From positions 62,001-126,000 of the forward strand of contig NZ_JANFLU010000016.1 of the NCBI RefSeq assembly GCF_024385525.1: DNA of 64,000 bases, written 5' to 3'. Made by a program: the position numbers and the translations under genes. Every line of letters starts with the position of its first letter. Position 1 is the first letter of the stretch. This DNA is from Arthrobacter sp. zg-Y238 (GTDB taxonomy: Bacteria; Actinomycetota; Actinomycetes; Actinomycetales; Micrococcaceae). Below are positions 44,331 to 61,605 of this stretch, piece by piece. The notes under the pieces are model-generated. The model was not told where the DNA came from. It saw nothing but the letters and a program-made list of their open reading frames with translations, and ran no database searches.

Positions 44331-45428
44331 ATGTCTAACTCCACACCGGGGACCGGTTCCCCAGATACTTCCCCTGAGGGCACCCAGCCCGAGCCGCCGA
44401 ATCCGCTGGATGAAGCCGCCATAGCCGCCGCCGTCGAGCAGGCGCTCGCCGCCATTGCCGCTGCCGCGGACTTGAGCGAGCTCAAGGAGGTCCGGATTGC
44501 CGTCACCGGCGAGAAGTCGGCGCTGAGCGGAGCGAACCGGGCCATCGGCAAGCTCCCCAAGGAGCAGAAGGCCGCCGCCGGCAAGCTCGTGGGCCCCGCC
44601 CGCGGCCGGATCAACTCCGCGCTCGCCGCCCGCACCGTTGAGCTCGAAGCGGAGCGGGACGCCCGGATCCTCGTCGAAGAGGCCGTGGACGTCACGGCAG
44701 CTCCCCGCCGCCGTCACATCGGCGGCCGGCATCCCATCGCCACCCTGCAGGACCGGGTGGCGGATGTGTTCGTCGGCATGGGCTGGGAAATCGCGGAAGG
44801 CCCCGAGGTGGAATCCGAGTGGTTCAACTTCGACGCGTTGAACTTCAAGCCGGACCACCCGGCCCGGGAAATGCAGGACACATTCTTCGTGGAGCCGCCC
44901 GAGGCGCACCTGGTGATGCGGACGCACACCTCACCGGTGCAGGTCCGCTCCATGCTTGAACGGGACCTGCCGATTTACGTGCTGTGCCCCGGCAAGGTGT
45001 TCCGCACCGACGAGCTGGACGCCACGCACACCCCGGTCTTCCACCAGTTCGAAGGCCTGGCCATCGACAAGGGGCTGACCATGGCTGACCTGGTCGGCAC
45101 CCTTGAACACTTCACCCGTGTCCTTTTCGGCGATGAGGCAAAGGTCCGGCTCCGCCCGAACTACTTCCCCTTCACCGAGCCCAGCGCCGAACTGGACATC
45201 TGGCACCCAGGCGCCAAGGGCGGCCCGCGCTGGATCGAATGGGGCGGCTGCGGCATGGTCAACCCCAACGTGCTCCGCGCCGCCGGGATCGACCCCGAGG
45301 TCTATTCAGGATTTGCCTTCGGCATGGGCATTGACCGTGCCCTCATGTTCCGCAACGAGGTTTCGGACATGCACGAAATGATTGAAGGCGACGTACGTTT
45401 CAGCGAACACTTCGGGATGGAGATCTAA
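44331..45428 (+). CDS. pheS: Phenylalanine--tRNA ligase alpha subunit
   Basis: 365 residues. N-terminal coiled coil, then class II core with motif 2 (KVFRTDELDATHTPVFHQFEGLAIDK) and motif 3 (GFAFGMGIDRALMF). The catalytic subunit charges tRNA-Phe. ATG 44331; the stop TAA is directly followed by pheT. No phenylalanine leader peptide was seen in the 103 bp upstream. Confidence 0.97.
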   Translation: MSNSTPGTGSPDTSPEGTQPEPPNPLDEAAIAAAVEQALAAIAAAADLSELKEVRIAVTGEKSALSGANRAIGKLPKEQKAAAGKLVGPARGRINSALAARTVELEAERDARILVEEAVDVTAAPRRRHIGGRHPIATLQDRVADVFVGMGWEIAEGPEVESEWFNFDALNFKPDHPAREMQDTFFVEPPEAHLVMRTHTSPVQVRSMLERDLPIYVLCPGKVFRTDELDATHTPVFHQFEGLAIDKGLTMADLVGTLEHFTRVLFGDEAKVRLRPNYFPFTEPSAELDIWHPGAKGGPRWIEWGGCGMVNPNVLRAAGIDPEVYSGFAFGMGIDRALMFRNEVSDMHEMIEGDVRFSEHFGMEI

Positions 45429-47966
45429 GTGAGAATCCCACTTTCCTGGCTGCGCGAGTATGCCCAGGTGCCGGCGGACGCAACCGCCGAAGACGTAATG
45501 GAAGACCTCGTGAAGGTCGGCCTGGAGGAGGAGGACGTCCACCGTCCCACCGACGAGCTGCAGGGCCCGATCGTGGTGGGCCAGGTGCTCAGCATGGAGC
45601 CGGAGGCACAGAGCAACGGCAAGACCATCAACTGGTGCTCGGTCCGGGTGGTTCCGGAAGGTGCCGAGCAGACCCTGACCGGCAAGGGCATCGAGCCCTC
45701 CGGCGTGCAGGGCATCGTCTGCGGCGCGCACAACTTCAAGGTGGGAGACAAGGTTGTTGTCACCCTGCCCGGTGCCGTGCTGCCCGGAGACTTCCGCATC
45801 AGCCCGCGCAAGACCTACGGCCATGTCTCGGCCGGCATGATTGCCTCCGTCCGTGAACTCGGCATCGGCGAGGACCATGACGGCATCCTGGTGCTTTCCA
45901 CCCTGGGGCTGGACCCCGAGGTAGGCACGGACGCGATGGAGCTCCTGGGCCTGTACGACCAGGCGGCGGAAATCAACGTCACCCCTGACCGCGGCTATGT
46001 CTTCTCCATCCGCGGCGCCGCCCGCGAATACGCCCACGCCACGGGCACCAAGTTCACTGACCCGGCTGCCGCCGTCGTTGTTCCGCAGGCCGACGGCAAC
46101 GGTTACCCGGTGCGTCTCGACGACGCCGCGCCCATCTACGGCAAGCCCGGCTGTGACCGGTTCGTGGCACGGACCGTCCGCGGCGTCGATACCTCCCGGC
46201 CCACCCCGCCGTGGATGTCCTCGCGCCTGCGCCTGGCCGGCATGCGGTCCATCTCGCTTGTGGTCGACATTTCCAACTACGTGATGCTCGAACTCGGCCA
46301 GCCGCTGCACTTCTACGACCTGGATAAGCTCACCGGCGAGATCGTGGTGCGCCGCGCAGCCCAGGGGGAGACCCTGAAGACCCTGGACGAGAAGGAACGC
46401 AGGCTTTCCCCGGAAGACCTGCTGATCACTGACGGCTCCGGTGCCATCGGCATCGCCGGCGTGATGGGTGGAGCTGCCACCGAGGTTGCCGACGGAACGC
46501 AGAACGTCCTGATCGAAGCCGCCCACTTTGAGGAAGTCAGCATTGCCCGCTCCCGGCGCCGGCATAAGCTGCCCTCCGAAGCGTCCAAGCGCTTTGAACG
46601 CGGCGTGGACTGGAACGTGGCGGACGTCGCTGCGCAGCGTGCGGTGGACCTGCTGGTGGAACTCGCCGGCGGCACGGCCGACGAGTCCATTACCGACGTC
46701 GGCACGGCCCCCGCGCCGCGCCGCATCGAACTGGCTGCGCAGTTCCCGGCCCGGCTGATCGGCCTGGACTTCACCGAGTCCCAGATCACCGGAACGCTCG
46801 AGGATCTGGGCGCCACCGTCGAGAAGACCGACGACGGCTACCTGGTCACGCCCCCGAGCTGGCGCACGGACCTGGAGACGCGCGAGGACCTCACCGAGGA
46901 AATCATCCGGCTGGTGGGCTACGACAAGATCCCGTCCACCCTGCCGGTGGCCCCTCCCGGACGCGGTCTGACCCGTCTGCAGCAGCAGCGCCGCCGCCTG
47001 ATGCAGTCCCTTGCGGCTGCCGGGCTCACCGAAGTGCTGGCCTACCCGTTTGTGACCGAGGCGGACAACAACACCTTCGGTGCACCTGTTGGCACGCGGC
47101 CGGCGCTCAAGCTGGCCAACCCGCTCAGCGCCGAATACGGCTACCTGCGCACCTCGGTGCTGCCCGGTCTGTTCGAGGTGGCCAAGCGCAACATGTCCCG
47201 CGGCTTCCGTGACCTGGCCCTGTTCGAATCCGGCACGGTCTTCCTGCCCGGCGAGCACCTGGGCACGGAGAGCATCCCGCCGCTGGGCGCCAAGCCGTCC
47301 GACGACGTCCTCGATGAGCTGTATGCCGGAATTCCGGACCAGCCGCTGCACGTAGGTGTCCTGTTGGCCGGCCACGAATCCGCCCCCGGAGCCGGCAACA
47401 CGCCGCGCGCCTGGGACTGGGCCGACGCCGTCGACTTCGCAAAGCTGATGGGCGACGTCCTGGGTGTGGAACTCGTGGTGGAACAGGGAACCCACCAGGC
47501 GTTCCACCCGGGCCGCACCGCACGCGTTGCCCTGCGCAGCGGTGAAACCGTGGGCTACGCCGGCGAAGTGCACCCCAAGCTCCTGGCCGCACGGGACATG
47601 CCCGCCCGCACGGTGGCTGTGGAATTGAACGTGGATGCGATTTTCGATGCCGCCCCCGACGTCATCGTGGCCCGTCCGATTTCCAGCTTCCCCATTTCCA
47701 CGCAGGACGTGGCACTGGTGGTGGCAGAGGATGTTCCCGCCGAGCAGGTCCGCGAGGCACTGCGCGAGGGTGCGGGGGAACTGCTCGAAGACGTGGCACT
47801 GTTCGACGTCTACGCGGGCCAGGGCATTGAGCCCGGGCACAAGTCGCTCGCGTTCGCACTGCGCTTCCGCGCGCCGGACCGGACCCTGACCGCGGACGAA
47901 GCCTCCGAGGCGCGGGCGGCCGCCGTCGCCCTGGCCGCCGAACGGTTCGGTGCCGTTCAGCGCTAG
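45429..47966 (+). CDS. pheT: Phenylalanine--tRNA ligase beta subunit
   Basis: 845 residues, GTG start at the base after the pheS stop. The tRNA-binding OB domain (about 40-150), B3/B4 editing domain, B5 domain, catalytic-like core and C-terminal ferredoxin-fold anticodon-binding domain are all present. Works as alpha2-beta2 with PheS. A strong terminator follows. Confidence 0.97.
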   Translation: MRIPLSWLREYAQVPADATAEDVMEDLVKVGLEEEDVHRPTDELQGPIVVGQVLSMEPEAQSNGKTINWCSVRVVPEGAEQTLTGKGIEPSGVQGIVCGAHNFKVGDKVVVTLPGAVLPGDFRISPRKTYGHVSAGMIASVRELGIGEDHDGILVLSTLGLDPEVGTDAMELLGLYDQAAEINVTPDRGYVFSIRGAAREYAHATGTKFTDPAAAVVVPQADGNGYPVRLDDAAPIYGKPGCDRFVARTVRGVDTSRPTPPWMSSRLRLAGMRSISLVVDISNYVMLELGQPLHFYDLDKLTGEIVVRRAAQGETLKTLDEKERRLSPEDLLITDGSGAIGIAGVMGGAATEVADGTQNVLIEAAHFEEVSIARSRRRHKLPSEASKRFERGVDWNVADVAAQRAVDLLVELAGGTADESITDVGTAPAPRRIELAAQFPARLIGLDFTESQITGTLEDLGATVEKTDDGYLVTPPSWRTDLETREDLTEEIIRLVGYDKIPSTLPVAPPGRGLTRLQQQRRRLMQSLAAAGLTEVLAYPFVTEADNNTFGAPVGTRPALKLANPLSAEYGYLRTSVLPGLFEVAKRNMSRGFRDLALFESGTVFLPGEHLGTESIPPLGAKPSDDVLDELYAGIPDQPLHVGVLLAGHESAPGAGNTPRAWDWADAVDFAKLMGDVLGVELVVEQGTHQAFHPGRTARVALRSGETVGYAGEVHPKLLAARDMPARTVAVELNVDAIFDAAPDVIVARPISSFPISTQDVALVVAEDVPAEQVREALREGAGELLEDVALFDVYAGQGIEPGHKSLAFALRFRAPDRTLTADEASEARAAAVALAAERFGAVQR

Positions 47967-47981
47967 GGTTATCCAACCAGC

Positions 47982-48028
47982 CAGCAGGCTCCGCCGGATG
48001 TCGTTATCCGGCGGGGCCTGCTGCGTTT
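47982..48028 (+). terminator. Intrinsic terminator after pheT
   Basis: An 18-bp arm (47982-47999) pairs with ATCCGGCGGGGCCTGCTG (48006-48023), with one mismatch or wobble and a 6-nt loop. A short TTT follows. Confidence 0.8.
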
Positions 48029-48115
48029 AAGCCCTGCCGGTGCAGATCAGTTTCCGGAGCCCGGCGGGAGCCGCACCTGTCTGCCGCACTCCGGACCGTT
48101 CGCTAAGCTGTGGCG

Positions 48116-48727
48116 ATGACTCCCCGTGGAACCCGCTGGTACCTCTTCGATTACGGCATGGTGATTTCGACGGCTCCTGCTCCGGAGGACTGGGGGCTGC
48201 TGGAGCAGGCAACCGGCCTCCGGGAGCTGGAGGCTGGAACGAGCCCGTACTGGCGACGGCGCGAAGACTTTGACGCCGGCCGGCTGACCCCGGCGCAGTA
48301 CTGGGAAAGCGTGCGGGGCCGGGACGCGGGCCAGGCCGAGGTGGACACCCTGGAGGAACTGGACGCAGCGCAGTGGGCGCATCTGAATCCCCGGACTATG
48401 GAGGTTCTGGAGACGCTGCACAGCGAGGGCGCCAACCTTGCCCTGCTCTCCAACATGCCGGACGGCATGTCCCGCAGGTATTCCGCCGAATCGTCCTGGG
48501 CGCAGTATTTCTCCAAGCTGTACTTCAGCGGACGGATGGGCCTGGTGAAACCGGACCGGCAGATCTTCGAGCGGGTGGTTGCCGGTCTGGGTGCGGCTCC
48601 CGAGGACATCGTCTTCATAGACGACAACCCGCAGAACATCTCTACGGCACGGACCATGGGGTTCCGAACGATCCTCCACACCGGCGGGACGGACCTGCGG
48701 GCGGAGCTCTCGGTGCTTGGCCGGTAA
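48116..48727 (+). CDS. HAD-superfamily hydrolase (HAD-IA, YihX-like)
   Basis: 203 residues. Motif I is LFDYGMVIS, with Gly where most HAD enzymes have the second Asp, as in the YihX-like group. Motif II is LALLSNMPDG, motif III Lys is in GLVKPDRQIF, and motif IV is VFIDDNPQNI. A cytoplasmic phosphatase is likely. ATG 48116 is 6 nt after TAAGCT (48104-48109), a leaderless start. Confidence 0.85.
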   Translation: MTPRGTRWYLFDYGMVISTAPAPEDWGLLEQATGLRELEAGTSPYWRRREDFDAGRLTPAQYWESVRGRDAGQAEVDTLEELDAAQWAHLNPRTMEVLETLHSEGANLALLSNMPDGMSRRYSAESSWAQYFSKLYFSGRMGLVKPDRQIFERVVAGLGAAPEDIVFIDDNPQNISTARTMGFRTILHTGGTDLRAELSVLGR

Positions 48728-48761
48728 GTAGTGTGCCGACGCTGCGCGAGACAGTCCGCCG

Positions 48762-49148
48762 TCAGCGGCCACCCTTGGCGATGTAATCCGCTCCGTCGTA
48801 GTGCAGATTGAGGCTGTCGATCACGCCGTCCTCAAAGGTAAAAAATTCCGCGAATCGGACCGAACCGGCCGGCAGCTCAGCGTCGTACAGGACCGCGGAC
48901 CCCGATTCGTCGTGCACTTCGCGCAGGATGTTGATGCTCCGCACCGTTCCAATGAAGCCTGCGACCCCTTGCAGGAAGCCGTCCGTGGCATCGGGACGAT
49001 GGCCTGCAAGGGAACCGGTGAAGTCCAGCCGGTCTGAAAGGAGGGCACGGAGTTCGCTGCCGTCACCATATGCCTGCGGTCCGGATGCCAGGACGCGGTA
49101 ATACTCCTGGAGCGCAGCGGGAGCAGACCCGGAGAGAGTATTGGCCAT
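48762..49148 (-). CDS. SnoaL-like / NTF2-fold protein
   Basis: 128 residues (MANTLSGSAPAALQEYYRVLASG...). Helix followed by a curved sheet with FTFEDGVIDSLNLHYDGADY is typical of the SnoaL-like polyketide cyclase or steroid isomerase fold. Ligand unknown. ATG 49148 has AAGGAG 6 nt upstream. Convergent with the HAD gene. Confidence 0.75.
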   Translation of the reverse strand: MANTLSGSAPAALQEYYRVLASGPQAYGDGSELRALLSDRLDFTGSLAGHRPDATDGFLQGVAGFIGTVRSINILREVHDESGSAVLYDAELPAGSVRFAEFFTFEDGVIDSLNLHYDGADYIAKGGR

Positions 49149-49262
49149 GTTTACTCCTTGGTCCAAAGGGGCACAGGGCGTTCCGTGCGGAGACGGGATC
49201 CACGGCAGGTATTCCTGCTGCGGCTTTGTCCCGGAAATGCCAGTATGGGCAGGTTCTGTCGG

Positions 49263-51378
<2,116 letters not shown>

Positions 51379-51379
<1 letters not shown>

Positions 51380-52599
51380 TGAGCGCCGAATCAACAACCG
51401 GTCCGACTACCGGCGGAGGAATTTCCGGAATCACCGGCATCACCGCCCCGGCGGGCTTCCGTGCCGCCGGTGTGGCCGCGGGCCTCAAGGATTCCGGGGG
51501 ACGCGACGTCGCCCTGGTGGTCAACGATGGTCCGTCGAAGGCCGCAGCCGCGGTCTTCACCCGCAACCGGGTGGCAGCCGCTCCGGTGCTATGGTCCCGG
51601 CAGGCCGTGTCCGACGGACGGGCCGACGCCGTCATCCTGAACTCCGGCGGCGCCAACGCCTGCACCGGCACTGAAGGGTTCCGGAACACCCACACCACCG
51701 CCGAACAGACCGCAGAACTCCTGGGGCTGAGCGCCTCCGACGTGCTGGTCTGCTCCACCGGCCTGATCGGTGCCCAGCTGCCCATGGACAAGTTGCTGTC
51801 CGGTGTCCGGGCAGCCGTCGACGTGCTGTCGGACGACGCCGGTGCCGACGCGGCGCATGCCATCATGACCACCGATACCGTGCCAAAGCAGGCAGTCTTC
51901 GCCGGAACGGACAGCGCGGGCCGGACCTACCGCATCGGCGGCATGGCCAAGGGAGCCGGAATGCTCGCGCCCGGACTGGCCACAATGCTGGTGGTCCTGA
52001 CCACGGACGCGGATCTCCCGGCACCCGCCCTGGACTCGGCGCTGCGGGCCGCAACCGCTGTGACGTTCGACCGGACCGATTCGGACGGCTGCATGTCCAC
52101 GAACGACACCGTGATCCTGATGGCCTCCGGTGTCTCAGGTGCCGCACCTGCGGCAGTGGATTTCGTCGACGGGCTCACCGAGGTCTGCCTCTCGCTCGCG
52201 CAGCAACTCATCACAGATGCCGAAGGCGCCAGCCACGACATTGCGATCACGACCGTCAACGCAGCCACGGTCGCCGACGCGGAAACGGCTGCCCGCGCCG
52301 TCGCCCGCTCCAATCTGTTCAAGACCGCTATTTTCGGCAACGATCCGAACTGGGGCCGGGTGCTGTCTGCTGTCGGCACCACTGATGCAGCTTTTGAACC
52401 GGACCGGATCGACGTCACCATCAACGGCGTGCAGGTCTGCCGGAACGGCTGCATCGGAGATCCCCGGGAGAACGTGGACCTGGCACCGCGCGCGGTCAGC
52501 GTGGAAATCGACCTGCACGCAGGTTCGGAATCCGCCACCATCTGGACGAACGATCTCACCACCGATTACGTCCATGAGAACTCTGCGTACAGCAGCTGA
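51379..52599 (+). CDS. argJ: Glutamate N-acetyltransferase / ornithine acetyltransferase ArgJ
   Basis: 406 residues. It moves the acetyl group from acetylornithine to glutamate, so the pathway recycles acetate and no argE is needed. The self-cleavage site is in [12 protein letters not shown], with Thr as nucleophile. TAATG overlap with argC. Whether it also uses acetyl-CoA cannot be decided from sequence. Confidence 0.95.
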
Positions 52600-52612
52600 C
52601 CGGGGGACAGGC

Positions 52613-53531
52613 ATGATCACACCAGCAGCGGCCGGCGAACGGCTGCGGGCACAGGACAAAGCGGCAACGCTGATCGAAGCGCTGCCCTGGATCCAGCGCT
52701 TCGCGGGCACCACCATGGTCATCAAATACGGCGGCAACGCCATGGTTAACGATGACCTCCGGCGGGCTTTTGCCGAGGACATCGTGTTCCTCCATCACGC
52801 CGGCGTGCACCCGGTGGTTGTCCACGGCGGCGGTCCGCAGATCAGCGCCATGCTGGACCGCCTCGGTATTGCCTCCGAATTCCGCGGCGGGCTGCGGGTT
52901 ACTACTCCCGAGGCGATGGACGCCGTGCGCATGGTCCTGACCGGCCAGGTGGGCCGGGAGCTCGTAGGGCTCGTTAACGCGCACGGTCCCTACGCCGTCG
53001 GACTGTCCGGCGAGGACGGAGGCCTGCTGGAGGCTGTACGGACCGGCGTCGTGGTGGACGGAGAGGAACTGGACCTCGGCCTGGTCGGGGAAGTGGTGGG
53101 GGTCAACCCCGGCGCGATCCTGGACATCATTGCCGCCGGGCGGATCCCGGTGATCAGTACGGTGGCACCGGAGGTGAACGCCGACGGCGGCCCCACCGGA
53201 CAGGTGCTCAACGTCAACGCCGATACCGCCGCCTCTGCCCTGGCCGTAGCACTGGGCGCGTCGCGGCTGGTAGTGCTCACGGACGTGGAGGGCCTCTACG
53301 GAGATTGGCCGGATAAGTCCTCGCTGATCTCCTCCCTGACCGCCGGGGAACTGCGGGCCATGCTGCCCGGCCTCGAAGCGGGCATGATTCCCAAGATGCA
53401 GGCATGCCTCGCCGCCGTAGACGGAGGTGTGGACCGGGCCGCAGTGGTTGACGGCCGGATGGCGCACTCCATGCTGCTGGAAATCTTCACCGAAGCCGGA
53501 ATCGGCACCCAGGTAGTACCGGAGGACAAAG

Positions 53532-53539
<8 letters not shown>
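52613..53539 (+). CDS. argB: Acetylglutamate kinase ArgB
   Basis: 308 residues. Amino acid kinase fold with [23 protein letters not shown] and the [18 protein letters not shown] segment; Lys in [12 protein letters not shown]. Phosphorylates N-acetylglutamate, commonly feedback-inhibited by arginine. ATG 52613 behind GGGGGACAGGC. Overlaps argD by 8 bp. Confidence 0.95.
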
Positions 53540-56325
<2,786 letters not shown>

Positions 56326-56378
56326 CCGGGTTCCGGCCCGCTGAACCAAAACCCAAGACTTTCATCCTGAACCAACCA

Positions 56379-56397
56379 GCGGCCCCGTATGGGCCGC
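56379..56397 (+). other. Hairpin in the argR-argG interval
   Basis: GCGGCCC-CGTAT-GGGCCGC, a 7-bp stem 25 nt before the argG start in a 97-bp gap. It may be a weak terminator of the upstream operon or an mRNA processing site. No ARG box is visible here. Confidence 0.45.
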
Positions 56398-56422
56398 AAC
56401 CAATGCAAGAGGAGCGAAATCC

Positions 56423-59093
<2,671 letters not shown>

Positions 59094-59101
59094 ATCCGCG
59101 C

Positions 59102-59144
59102 AAACGGACCCCGATGGAGTGCACCTCCTCGGGGTCCGTTTTTT
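59102..59144 (+). terminator. Intrinsic terminator after argH
   Basis: AAACGGACCCCGA pairs with TCGGGGTCCGTTT, with a further GGAG/CTCC pair inside, followed by T6 in total. Classical strong terminator. Confidence 0.95.
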
Positions 59145-59209
59145 AAGTGCCGGGCTGCGGGGTGGGGCAAGGTGGGCCAGCGGCACCCGCGCACAGCTAC
59201 GCTGGCGGC

Positions 59210-59683
59210 ATGACTGATTCCTTCCGGGCCCGGCTGCGTGCCCTTCCGGACTTTCCCGAGGAGCTTCCCGACTTTGATCCCTCGGCAGGGTCGCAGGACC
59301 CTGCGGAGCTTTTCCGCCACTGGCTTTCCGGCGCGCTGGCCGCCGGGGTGCGGCAACCGCACGCGTTTTCTCTTGCCACCGCCGATGCAAACGGGCATGT
59401 CTCCTCCCGGATGCTCATCCTCAAGGACATTGACGACGACGGCGGCTGGCAGTTCGCCACGGCCCGCACCTCCCGCAAAGGCGGAGAACTGACCGAGAAC
59501 CCGAATGCTGCCATGAACTTCTACTGGCCGGAACTCGGCCGCCAGATCCGAGTGGCCGGAGCCGTAGTGGAGCTGTCCGCCGAAGCGTCGGCAGCCGACT
59601 GGGATGCGCGACCATCTTCGGACGGACGCCCGAACCCGGCATGGCAGCTGTATGCGCTGAAGCCGCGGGAGATCGAATTCTGA
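59210..59683 (+). CDS. Pyridoxamine 5'-phosphate oxidase-family protein, probably truncated
   Basis: 157 residues, about 50 short of PdxH. The FMN-binding part is present (HAFSLATADANGHVSSRMLILKDID, TSRKGGELTENPNAAMNFYWPELGRQIRV), but the segment between DARP and SSDGRPNP is short, and the frame stops at EIEF-TGA where the family has EFW. After the TGA the same frame continues QARADRHHIRHRMVF, which looks like the family's C-terminus, then stops again. So a nonsense change in a decaying gene is likely. TACGCT (59198-59203) is 6 nt before ATG 59210. Confidence 0.75.
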   Translation: MTDSFRARLRALPDFPEELPDFDPSAGSQDPAELFRHWLSGALAAGVRQPHAFSLATADANGHVSSRMLILKDIDDDGGWQFATARTSRKGGELTENPNAAMNFYWPELGRQIRVAGAVVELSAEASAADWDARPSSDGRPNPAWQLYALKPREIEF

Positions 59684-59788
59684 CAGGCCCGTGCCGACCG
59701 GCATCACATCCGGCATCGGATGGTGTTCTGATCCTTTCACGGCTCCAAGCCGGCACCCGGGGGAGCGCTGGGGCCATGCCGTTCGGCG

Positions 59789-61438
59789 TTAGAACGGCGG
59801 CGTCTCGCGGGGTGACGGCTGCTCGCGGGGCGGTGGTTCTGCCCGGAGGTCAGGAGGCTCGTGGCCAGTGACGCGCAGCCGGAGTTGGGGCGTGGTCTGG
59901 TAGGTCCGGCCCAGCGGCGAGGTCCATTCCAAAATCCCGGAGCTTGGTCCGGAAGTGGATTGGCGTGCTTTCCAGTGGCCCAGGGTCTTGTACCGATGGT
60001 GTTTCCTACACAAATGCGAGAGGTTCGTATGGTCGGTTGGTCCGCCGTTTGCCCACGGCAGGGTGTGGTCGATTTCGGTGGTGGTGTGTCCCGCGGTGGG
60101 GGTGTCGCAGCCGGGGAAGCGGCACGTTCCATCGCGGGCCTGAAGCCAGCGGCGCAGGCCGGGCGGAATACGGCGGCGTTTCCCGACGCCGAGGATTTCC
60201 CCGCTGGCCCGGTCCTGCACGAGGCCGGTGAGGTGGGAGGCGTTTTCGGCCAGTCGGCGGGCGGTTTCGGCGCTGATGGGTCCGTAGCCGTTGAGTTCTG
60301 CGGGCGCATCGTTCAGGCCCAGGAGGGTGTCGGCGTTAACGAGGACCATGATCTCGGTCTGTGTGCCCGTGCCCGCGCCGGCACGGGCGCCCGCACCGTT
60401 ACCGGTACTCGCACCAGCGCCCGCACCGGTACCGGGTGGCGTCGATTCGCTTACCGGACGGTCGTTTCCCGCCGGTCTCCGAAGCGGTGCCTGTGGTGTC
60501 TGCCCATCCGGCGCTTCGTGCACGGTACCCGGTGCGCCGGTCAGTAACGACGTCAGGATGTCCGCCCGTAGCTGGCCAACGCTGCGGGGATCTCCGGCGG
60601 CCTGCTCGCCGCGGGCCGCGGTGGTCAGGGCTCCGTAGATCAGCTGCCCCTGCTCGGCAGCGAGGTAGGCACCGAGTTCCGCCATCCCGTCGGGACGGGC
60701 TTCGAACCAGACCTTCCGCGCCTCCAGGGCTTTGCGGTGGCGGGGGATGAGGGTTTCGGGGTGCAGGCGTTCGCGCAGCCCTACCGCGCTCCGGGTGAAC
60801 TGGGCGTCTGTGTGCCCAGGGGCGCTGGCGAGCAGCTCCGCCTCGAAACGGGATTGCTCGGCTCCGTCCAGAAACCGGCACTGGTCCAGGATGGTTGCGG
60901 CCTGCCGGCAGGACAAGGTCCCGGCCTCCAGAGCCGCGAGGGTAGCCGTGAAGCCGGTGCAGAGGTCCAGGGCGTCGGCCAGCAGCCGGGCGGCCGCCTG
61001 GTAGGAGAGGCACAGCAGGGTCTGGACCTCCGTAGCGGTCAGGCTGAACACCTGCGAATGGTCCGTACGTGCTCCCGCATCGGACGCTCCCGCACCCGAC
61101 GCTCCCGCACCCGATTCCCACGGGGTGGTGCAGGCGTCCCGGACATGTTCGTGCAGACGGTGAAGGGTGCGGGCCTGCTGGGCGTACCGCCAGGCCTCCA
61201 GGGCGTGCAGACGCTGCAGGACGGTCACCGTAGCTGCCTCGTTCAGACGGGCAGGGTTCTGTAGGGCCAGGGTGCCGGTGAACCCGTCCGGGAACCTGGT
61301 CCGGCGTTCCGGGCTACTAGGCCGGGCATAAAACACCGCGGCCCCGCCGCCTCCGCCACCAACCCCGCCGCCGCCTCCGACCCCGGCAGCGCCTCCGACA
61401 CCGACCCCGCCACCGGTTTCATATCCGTGCTTTTCCAT
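59789..61438 (-). CDS. DUF222 domain protein with C-terminal HNH endonuclease
   Basis: 549 residues. The DUF222 helical domain spans about residues 60-290 (13E12-type). The HNH nuclease is near 445-495, with CRFPGCDTPTAGHTTTEIDHTLPW and NLSHLCRKHHRYKT. A Gly-Val-rich stretch at the N-terminus and a Gly-Ala repeat before the HNH are low-complexity. Such genes occur in many copies in high-GC actinobacteria; their role is unsettled, possibly mobile or defence-related. Confidence 0.85.
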   Translation of the reverse strand: MEKHGYETGGGVGVGGAAGVGGGGGVGGGGGGAAVFYARPSSPERRTRFPDGFTGTLALQNPARLNEAATVTVLQRLHALEAWRYAQQARTLHRLHEHVRDACTTPWESGAGASGAGASDAGARTDHSQVFSLTATEVQTLLCLSYQAAARLLADALDLCTGFTATLAALEAGTLSCRQAATILDQCRFLDGAEQSRFEAELLASAPGHTDAQFTRSAVGLRERLHPETLIPRHRKALEARKVWFEARPDGMAELGAYLAAEQGQLIYGALTTAARGEQAAGDPRSVGQLRADILTSLLTGAPGTVHEAPDGQTPQAPLRRPAGNDRPVSESTPPGTGAGAGASTGNGAGARAGAGTGTQTEIMVLVNADTLLGLNDAPAELNGYGPISAETARRLAENASHLTGLVQDRASGEILGVGKRRRIPPGLRRWLQARDGTCRFPGCDTPTAGHTTTEIDHTLPWANGGPTDHTNLSHLCRKHHRYKTLGHWKARQSTSGPSSGILEWTSPLGRTYQTTPQLRLRVTGHEPPDLRAEPPPREQPSPRETPPF

Positions 61439-61605
61439 ACCCCAAGGCTTTCAGCCCGCACCGACATTTCCAGCCCGAAAACCGGCCAAATCACCCCGCA
61501 ACCGGACACCCCGGATACCCGTCTTTTCGCTCAAACTACCTACCCGCCCCTCCCAGCGGCGCCCCCGGCGAAGCTACCCTTGGAAGAACCCCAGGAGGAC
61601 GCGCC

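Noticed and set aside
45306-47840. 844-codon open frame on the minus strand
   Set aside because: Antisense shadow of pheT; no recognisable domain.
60300-60480. Minisatellite in the HNH gene
   Set aside because: The repeats are imperfect Gly-Ala codon runs within a linker of the DUF222/HNH protein, explained by coding low complexity.
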